64,000 bases of DNA from Acanthaster planci. Taxonomy: Eukaryota; Echinodermata; Asteroidea; Valvatida; Acanthasteridae. Under the pieces are notes generated by a model, which did no database searches, was not told the origin of the DNA, and saw only the letters and a list, made by a program, of their open reading frames with translations. Positions 56,878 through 64,000 of the stretch are shown piece after piece. Made by a program: the position numbers and the translations under genes. Position 1 is the stretch's first letter. Each line of letters starts with the position of its first letter. The stretch is taken from NCBI RefSeq assembly GCF_001949145.1, contig NW_019091490.1, positions 1,597,938 through 1,661,937 on the forward strand, given 5' to 3'.

Positions 56878-59139
56878 GAAAAAAGCAAAATATCATCAGC
56901 AAAAGTTTTGCCAAGAAGGGATTCCGACCCCAACGCAACCCGTGTTGTTTCACTGACAAACCCGACCAATCCAGCTTTGGCCCTTAGCCAAGAACTTCAT
57001 TTTTAATTAAACAAGCCTGTTCCACTCCATTCCTTTTTGTGTATAAATGCGCACGGTTACCTCTACACAAATGCATTCATATGTGATAAAATGGGCAACA
57101 ATTTGAAGGACGTCGCTTGCCTGGCCCTTCAAAGGCAATCCACAATGCGCCCGTCGCACACAGACATCGTATGCGTCAGCTAATATTGTTTGTCCATGAA
57201 AATCGATAAACACATTTCTTGGCGACACTTGAAGGGAAAATTCTCCACTTGAAAAGAATAATGATAATAAATTCAGACTTCCCAACGGAAACACTGACTG
57301 AGAGTGAAACAACTCGACAAAGTCTTCTCCATGTGGGCTGATGGGTTTAAGTCGAACTCGCTTGCGTGGTTTGTTCCTCTCTGAGATGCATTAGCCCGAG
57401 GTCGGGGGAGAGAACAGGAGCTTTTTTGAGGGGGACAGACGGGTGCCTTTGATGGGGCCCCGGAGACTACTTGTTCTCCAGGTGGACGTGAGGCGGAGGG
57501 TGGGGGACGGGCGACGCTCTTTGCCCAGGCCACTCGTCGTTAGATCGTGGCCCGAGCTTTTTTTTTGTGTGAGGAACGTAAACGTGGGACTTTCGACAGG
57601 AAGATAGCTGCAGCGTAATGACAATCCCACAATGCGCGGAGTCCCCCCCCCCCCGTTTTAACTTGTGCGGTAGAACTGACGATTCGCAATCGATACCGAA
57701 GCATTGTTGTCGGCAATCATGGGCGATTAAGGATTATTGGGGTCTCTTGGAAGGGGGGGGGGCGAATCCAATAATAGCACACCTGGCACTTCAAGATCGC
57801 CCTACAAAGGTGGGTGGCGGAACCTGTGACGACCACAACCGCCTCCCGTGGGAAGGGGGAGATTGAGAGGGAGGGAAACTTTTTTTATGGATCATGAGCC
57901 AGAATAATGAAGACACATTTGAGCACAGATCTTCCGGTCGCTGATGGACTTTGGATCACTCCCTATTATCGCGGACGGCAATTTGGTGGCCAAGCGTGCC
58001 GCGAATTTGAACCGACGCATTAAAGTAAGTATAGCCAAACAAGAGTATCGGTCACGGAGAAACTGCGACGAGTCGCTGTGGCCCTAGCGCTGCACAACTG
58101 ACTGAACAAAGTGCTCCATCCCCACCCAAAGAATTATCCAGTTTGTTTGACTAATATCGTCTGAGAGTCCCGCAAATATCACTTTTTAAAACGGAACATT
58201 TCTTGGGCCATGAAAATTAGGTGTTCAGAAATCTTTTGCCTACCAAGTCGAAAAACAAACTATCAGCAGTGCTATCTGCGAGGCAATATGCGATGGAAAT
58301 GGCATTGCAAACCACAAATTGACAGATTAAACAAAAAATTGACAAAACCAAAGGGTTAACTGGTGACGCCATTTCACAGATAAACTGAACGAGAGACTTA
58401 TGCCAACGCCCGTCTCATGATTATTCAACAAAAGATGCACTTATCAAAATATGTTGGATTAAATCTCACTCCTAATAAAAACAGAATGCATGTAGTTCCA
58501 ATCATGTTGAAGTAAATTGGCCACCCTAGAATCTTACAAATAAAAAGATGACACGCATTTATACAGTCGAATAAATATGAAATCAGCCGACTCCTCAGAA
58601 CAATGCACACTATCGAATTTATAGGAACAACTTTACAAATGAACAAAGTGAAAAATATTTGTCTTATTGTGTGTCTGCCGGGAGGGGTCACACCTTTACA
58701 CAATTTACAGCTTTTCTTCGAATTTCTAAACAGGGGGTTGACTTCAGCCTGGCCGCCGGCAATAGTCGTGAAGTGGTCTCGCTTGGGCCCCCCTCGCGCC
58801 AAAAGAAGAGCACAGGTGTCGCAGACAAATTAAGAAAACCAACAATTGGTTTAGTTGTGGCATTTGTTTCCCTCGTTAACGGATTACTGGTCCATTGTGC
58901 CGCTTCAAAGAGAGCCGCCACCTCGAGTGGGTTTTTTGTGGAGGGGCGTTATGGTGCGGGTAACTCAAAGAAAAAAAAAGTGCAACTCTAGGGGTGAAAA
59001 ACGCGAGGACCCATGGATTGCAGGCTGGTATTCCGGAACATCTTTTGACTATGGACTGTAAGCAGGTTTTTAGGAAGGTAAACACGAATAAGCGATATTG
59101 CCTCGCGGACAATAGGATTCACACTGAATGTGTTAGTGG
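56878..59139. other. Intergenic DNA, no supported gene
   Basis: G- and C-runs at 57643-57654 and 57756-57763. The 125-codon frame 58425-58802 (-) is hydrophobic by composition but shows no family signature. Nothing shared with the rest of the window was noticed. Confidence 0.5.
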
Positions 59140-59450
59140 TTTTTACGGCTATTGATTTGGAGAAGCCGCGCAGACATCAAAGGCGGCCCGGCGATGGGGC
59201 CAGTTATTGACGGCCGGGGCATTAGGTTGTCAATAGGGTCCAGCGATACCGGGGAATAATACGATTTCGGGAGCGCGTTAACTTGTCATCCTGCCTGAGC
59301 TTCAATGCAGCCGTGCCTCGCGGCAGGCATGGCGTGGCCCGTAAAGCTCGGCTCGGATCGATGCACAGCTTAGCGCGGGGTTCTTCTGGGGACGATTAGC
59401 GGTGTCCGTTTAATTCCTTTGGCCAGCTAATAATGATTTGTGACAGATTT
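59140..59450. promoter_or_regulatory. Candidate conserved regulatory stretch
   Basis: GC-balanced, non-repetitive sequence with an ATCAAAGG word (TCF/LEF-like) at 59177-59184, TTATTGAC and GCATTAGG cores, and GGCCAGCTAATAATGATTTG at 59420-59439. No open frame of note. It has the same texture as 56040-56240. The regulatory role is inferred from motif density only. Confidence 0.25.
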
Positions 59451-60720
59451 GCCAAAACGCTTTCATTGATCGGCACTCTGGCAAAACAAAGCTGTGTCAC
59501 GTTCAGGACTCGTGTGCCGCGACCTTTCAAATGTGTGAAGAATGAGGGCGCCGCACCGACAAAACGGTGGCCCGAGTAGTGAAAACAAGTGAATTAACTC
59601 ACATAGACGACAATGATAAGTATCTTCACTAAACAAAAGGTTCAAAATCCTCTTAACCTTCCCAGGTATCTGGGTCAAACATTCAATTGAGACTTACTTT
59701 ACCATCTGTTGTGTTCCTTTATTTTTTAATGTTTACCCAGTGACTGTTTGGGAAAAATTGCCTCTGAAGATATTACGTCTATAAGTATCTTGAAGCCATT
59801 CGCCAGTTTCAAAAGTGAAGCCTGCACCCCTTTACAAAACGAACATTTTGGAGCGCTTATTTCATATCACAGAGACACAAGTTGGCAGTCCTGTTAGTAA
59901 GCTCCCATCTCCCCCGTTTTTAGTTAGCAATCATGTTTATGGGCCACAAGAAACTCTAAGAACAGATATTGGAGGGCATGTAAAATGCGCATCCCGACAC
60001 AATTGCCTGGAGCAGAAATACAGTATGTGTTCCCGAAGGCAGCCATCTTGTCTTGCCAAATATTGACAGTAGAGGGCGCTTAATTATGTCAACGGTCATC
60101 ACGTACTGACTCCTCATCTCAACCTCGCAAAATTAAAATGCATGGTGTATAGCGACAGACGGCGTTTATTTGCTGTAGGATAATGGTAAAGATTTTGCGA
60201 ATTTTGAAAACTAAATACTTGATATAGGCATGCAAACACCTGACTGACACTGCCAACACACTACCACCGATGCGACCTATTCCTTATTAATTTAATAATA
60301 TGAAAACGCATGGACTACTCACAGGCTCTATCAAGCAGCCGCGTCTACAATAAAGAAGGAAACTTTTAAGCTGGAAGAAAAATAATGGTTCATTGTAAAT
60401 GTCTATCGAAACAACCGTTATAGAACTAAAAAGCCGTTAAATTTTTCTAAAATCTCGTACCAGTATCTGGCGTCAGTATCGCTTGCTATTAGTCATGAAC
60501 ACGACTCGTGCAGCATCAGTCATAGTCAGTAAACTTCATTAGTAGAGAAAACTTCAACAATTTTCGCTAATTAAGTTAGCCCACCACTCACGGACTCGTG
60601 CGAATGTACACCACTACCCGCGCGTGTAAATAAAGCAGGCCGGAGCGAGGTGAAGAAGCGTTTATCTTGCATTGCGCCCTCAATTACACTCAGAGGGCGC
60701 CATTTTCGACATTAATTCTA
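59451..60720. other. Intergenic DNA with CTCF-like words
   Basis: CAGTAGAGGGCGCTTA at 60067-60082 fits the CTCF core well. GCGCCCTC ... GAGGGCGC at 60674-60700 is a perfect 8 bp inverted pair, its second half also CTCF-like (CAGAGGGCGCC). No gene was seen. Confidence 0.45.
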
Positions 60721-60867
60721 TAGACGGAAAAGGAGGCCACACAGAACGACTTGCGTTATAAATTATGCATATTATGCTCAGAAAATGTACAGTTCGTAAT
60801 TTTTGCACCCTGAGCATTATGCATAATTATGACGCACGTCGATCCACGTGGCCTCCTTTTCCGTCTA
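60721..60867. mobile_element. 147 bp palindromic MITE, perfect 20 bp inverted ends
   Basis: It starts TAGACGGAAAAGGAGGCCAC (60721-60740) and ends with the exact complement at 60848-60867. The inner halves also pair: GCGTTATAAATTATGCATAT (60753-60772) against the complement of TGCATAATTATGACGC and TGAGCATTATGC (60811-60836). Both outer edges are TA, so the element may be GACGG...CCGTC inserted at a TA dinucleotide, as Tc1/mariner-type MITEs do. There is no coding capacity. The perfect ends suggest it is younger than most repeats in the window. Confidence 0.85.
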
Positions 60868-63100
60868 CCCATTTATTCCATAAGAGATCTTTAAAATGAA
60901 AATGAATTCCACGTCTTGAAAACCCAGTACAAGATTTTTAAAAATTTGAAATTGTTGTTTTTGCCTCGTCAAATTTATCAACAAAGATCTTGACTTGTCT
61001 ACACGCCTGGAGAACCTCGCCGCAAAGATGGGAAAAATAATTACTCTGAGTAGAATTTGTAAACGCTTTCTCCTGATGAAATTTTGAACATCCATGCACT
61101 TTCTGTCTTTTACAAAACGCCACATTGGCACGAATTTTGTTCCACGACGGTGTGAAATAGTTCACTGTAATACCAATCTGTGAAAATTCCCCGAATATTT
61201 CAAGACTTTCGTTATACCCTTAAAGTCGTCTCTTACCGGTTAAGGTTTTACAACTTTTTCGCTCAAACTGTTTTTAATGTGATTTAAAAAAAAAACCTGT
61301 AGTCGCGCCCTCACAGGTTTATTTTCATTGGCGAAATCTTTATTTTCCTTATAAAATAGTACAGAGACCTTGTTGTGTTTCCATGTTACATTTTTAATGG
61401 CGATTGCATTCATTAAGTGAAATAGTTAAAGGAATGTCGTTTTTGTTTAATTTAACGTTATTTAGGTTGTTTACTACCATTCTTGTTTTCATGAACACAC
61501 ATTTTTCACATTTCAGTTTTCTTATCGTAACTCACTTTTTATCGTTTTTCACAGGTCTGTTAGAAATTACATTTCAACTTTTCCTATATTCACACTCAAC
61601 CAATTTACTTTAAGTTTTATCACAGCTCTTCTTTTGAGTAAAGATATATAATCCATGAATGTTAGCATATCGATTAAAACTGGAAAAAATTAAATAGTAA
61701 TCCATCAAGCCAGTGGCTATAAACTTACCGATATATACTTCCAAGGTAAACTTCCGAAGTTTCCAAACGAAACAATTCAATGCAGGAGGAGAGTGCTATC
61801 AACACTTCCAAGACGAACTGTTTTCCAGAGAAAAAAGTCCTGCGGGAGGTAGGTATTCCAATGCGTGCTCCATACAGCAAAATTTCAAGATCAGTCGTCT
61901 TATTTTGAGTGAACATTCAAAACGTTTTCTACTTGTGTGCTGATTCCTAGAAAAAAGCCAGCATCGAGACATCAAGGCAAGGTGGCTCACAGAACCAAAC
62001 TGCTTGCCAAGGCGGGTTGGTATATCGAAATCATGAATCCCGTACAATCACATTGAAAGCAATTGATACCAGGTCTGAATCCAGAGTACTTCGAAGCTGT
62101 AACACTATAACAAACACACGTATGACTGTTTCTGGTTGTGTAGCCTACTGCTTCTCAACTGAGGGTCGCTACGGTAATGGGACAAATTAAATGTAGTGCC
62201 CATCGTGATGAATGGAACAAAAGCAAGGCCCAGTAAGGCCTAAAAGAACAAACAAAGGAAAGGCGTATACGGTTCACTAGTTAGCCCAGCAGTGAACAGT
62301 GGATCGAATACGTCTCATAGCTTACGGCATTAGTAAGGATCAACACTCAATGTTCTCTTGTTTGGGGGGCATTATTTTGTTCAGGGAGAGACGCAGTTAG
62401 GTCACAGAAGCGACTCGAAAGGTGGCGACTTTTTATTCACAATATGCGACACACAATAGAAAGGAGGAACTTTACTTTTTATTGTTTCTCCTTTCAAATA
62501 GGCCACATTAAGAATGCCTTTCAAGCATGCGATGTTTACTGACTTAAAGGTAACACTTGACAATCCATCATCTCTGCACAAAAATATCACTGACCATCTT
62601 CTGCAAATAGAAGTCCTTGACAATAGAGACAGGTGGAACGGCTTCCGAACACGCGAACTCCCCAAGCAATGTGATCACGGTCGAGCCCCCAAAACAGGTG
62701 TTTTGAGACAATTTCCGCATGGTGCGCCCGGTGGTACACGCACTTGACTCCCACAACCGGTCCTTCGAGTACGGAAGCCATCTCCCAGATACAGAACCCA
62801 GATACGATGGAATCGGCAAAAGGAATCGATTGTCACAACAAAACATTGTGATTGAGTGCTAGGCCGGAGTAAACATTGTTATTTCTACATCAGCACTCGG
62901 TGTATACCATTCCTTTCGGAGCCGTGTGGTAACGCGATGTGGCATTAGTTGGACTCCGGAAGGAAAAAGACCCCCCCTTTCCATTATAACATGCCTCCCA
63001 CCACTGTGCGCGTTTTGTGCTGGGGAGCCCAATGATTCATGAAGAGGGGACAATGCAATGCACCATTTAAGACATTTCAAAAACGGGAATCTATTGCGTC
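60868..63100. other. Intergenic AT-rich DNA, no gene seen
   Basis: Frames under 95 codons only. A GCGCCCTCACAGG word lies at 61306-61318. No further repeats were recognised. Confidence 0.5.
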
Positions 63101-63173
63101 GCTTCCGTAGCTTAGTTGGTAGTGAGTTGAACTACAGATCTATAGACCCTGGTTCGAATCCGACCTGTTTGTG
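63101..63173 (+). mobile_element. tRNA-like SINE head or tRNA pseudogene
   Basis: GCTTCCGTAGCTTAGTTGGT carries an A box (63108-63122), and GGTTCGAATCC at 63151-63161 is a perfect B box. The 5' end looks like an intact tRNA start. However, the acceptor 3' strand (GACCTGTTTGTGC) does not pair with GCTTCCG, the T stem is broken, and the anticodon stem pairs poorly. Functional tRNA is therefore unlikely. No clear body or tail follows. Confidence 0.6.
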
Positions 63174-63589
63174 CTATTCATTTTCCAATTTTATCATTGT
63201 GTTTGGGATTTCCTTTTTCAATTGATGCAGAAACAGAGTCCAAGCATGAACCCTCTAAGAGTCTTGAGACAAAAATAGCAGACCAGGTTTCACGGGTTAG
63301 TATCTAGTCACTTCGTCATCATTGTTGGTGTCATGCGCGATGTGGTTGATGAATCCATTTCTTTTGTGTCCGAAATGACATTTCTGCTGCCTTAAAACAT
63401 TAACGCACTCCTCCCCATTTCAGGGTGCTAAGATGGGCTATGCCCTTACTGGAATTTTGAGGACGCACAGGCGTCGGAGGGCCCTATGGGTAAAGTCCCC
63501 GTCTTAATACACGTGCATCATTCTGTGCGCACGTTCCATAGAAGTTCTTCTCGCTCGGGGAGGTCATTCTCAATCTTGTTCCCTAATCT
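63174..63589. other. Intergenic DNA
   Basis: No gene was seen. Confidence 0.5.
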
Positions 63590-63722
63590 ATCACACTGAA
63601 TGTAATCTTTAAAATGGGGTGGTGCCAGACTATTTTGGGTTCCAAGCCTCACTTGCATAGATATTTTAAAATGTGGTTTAAAACATTTAGATACAATTTA
63701 TCACAAATTTTACATTATTATA
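63590..63722 (+). repeat. Interspersed repeat family D, copy 2
   Basis: Matches 1271-1402: TCACACTGAATGTAATCTTT, AAAATGGGGTGGTGCCAGAC, TTTTGGGTTCCAAGCCTCAC and GTGGTTTAAAACATTTAGAT. It has a stop codon in the frame that is open in copy 1, so no conserved protein is implied. Confidence 0.65.
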
Positions 63723-64000
63723 AATGTACACTAACAATTCCGTGATAAGGTTCTGTTTTTTGCTGATATTAGAAAAAAAGGTTAAAAAATGAAGGGCCTA
63801 ACCTCACTTTCAATTTAAGATGGCCGACGCATGAATACAGTCTATGGTGCACGCGGAAACAGTGACGTCATGCCACAGTGCAAATCTACTGAATCCAGTC
63901 ATGATTCGAATAAAGTACTCCGTGCAGCCCGAAATAGATCAGGCCGTCGACGTCCCCCAGCGCCTCCTAAGGGTGTAGAGGTCGACTCGGCGGCCCTGAA
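63723..64000. other. Intergenic DNA to the window end
   Basis: Contains AAGATGGCCGACGC at 63818-63831, a YY1-like word in CpG-containing sequence, and GC-rich sequence after 63935. A promoter for a gene beyond the window is possible but unsupported. Confidence 0.35.

Noticed and set aside
63101-63173. Functional tRNA gene
   Set aside because: A and B boxes are good, but the acceptor, T and anticodon stems do not pair.

Overview
The window looks like gene-poor nuclear DNA from an animal. Only one convincing protein-coding gene is visible in 64 kb. There are no operons, bacterial-style gene packing or ribosome binding sites. The rest is intergenic DNA littered with decayed short transposable elements: tRNA-derived SINEs, MITE-like foldback elements and one LINE 3' end. 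The base composition is moderate, with scattered GC-rich, CpG-containing islands, microsatellites and one 310-base run of N. My best guess is a marine invertebrate deuterostome (echinoderm, hemichordate or lancelet type). That guess rests on the general character of the repeats and on the vertebrate-like ankyrin protein, not on a decisive marker.

The gene lies at 39913-41079 on the + strand. It is one uninterrupted 388-codon frame, clearly richer in GC than its surroundings. It encodes five N-terminal ankyrin repeats, a charged helical segment and a basic serine-containing C-terminus. By eye the nearest family I can recall is vertebrate ANKRD34. The flanking 40 kb on the left and 23 kb on the right hold no second gene that I can support.

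Layout. 1-13.7 kb: unique intergenic DNA with isolated repeats (family D at 1.27 kb, E at 3.43 kb, C at 4.27 kb, an ATTT array at 7.1 kb, and a foldback copy of family A at 8.2 kb). 13.7-26 kb: a degenerate ~50 bp minisatellite, two copies of a ~192 bp element (family B), a family C copy, MITE-like elements with CAGTGGCGTAG or AGGGCGTNGCTAG ends, a 58 bp tandem duplication, a second family A copy and an ACATGT array. 26-39.9 kb: mostly unique, with a SINE fragment, simple repeats, a third family A copy, a 163 bp MITE, and more copies of families C and E. 39.9-41.1 kb: the gene. 41.1-49.7 kb: a 523 bp MITE with ~118 bp inverted termini and further small repeats. 49.7-53.6 kb: the densest repeat nest, with a complete-looking SINE, a MITE, the assembly gap, a second SINE head and an L2/CR1-like LINE 3' end interrupted by a 243 bp inverted-repeat element. 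The nest ends with copies of families C and B. 53.6-64 kb: mostly unique, with two GC-rich, homeodomain-site-rich stretches that could be conserved regulatory DNA, a near-perfect 147 bp palindromic MITE at 60.7 kb and a last SINE head.

The genes do not form a visible pathway. The main story is the repeat landscape: at least five recurring families (called A to E here) that can be recognised from this window alone. I found no CRISPR array, phage, integron or other packaged system.
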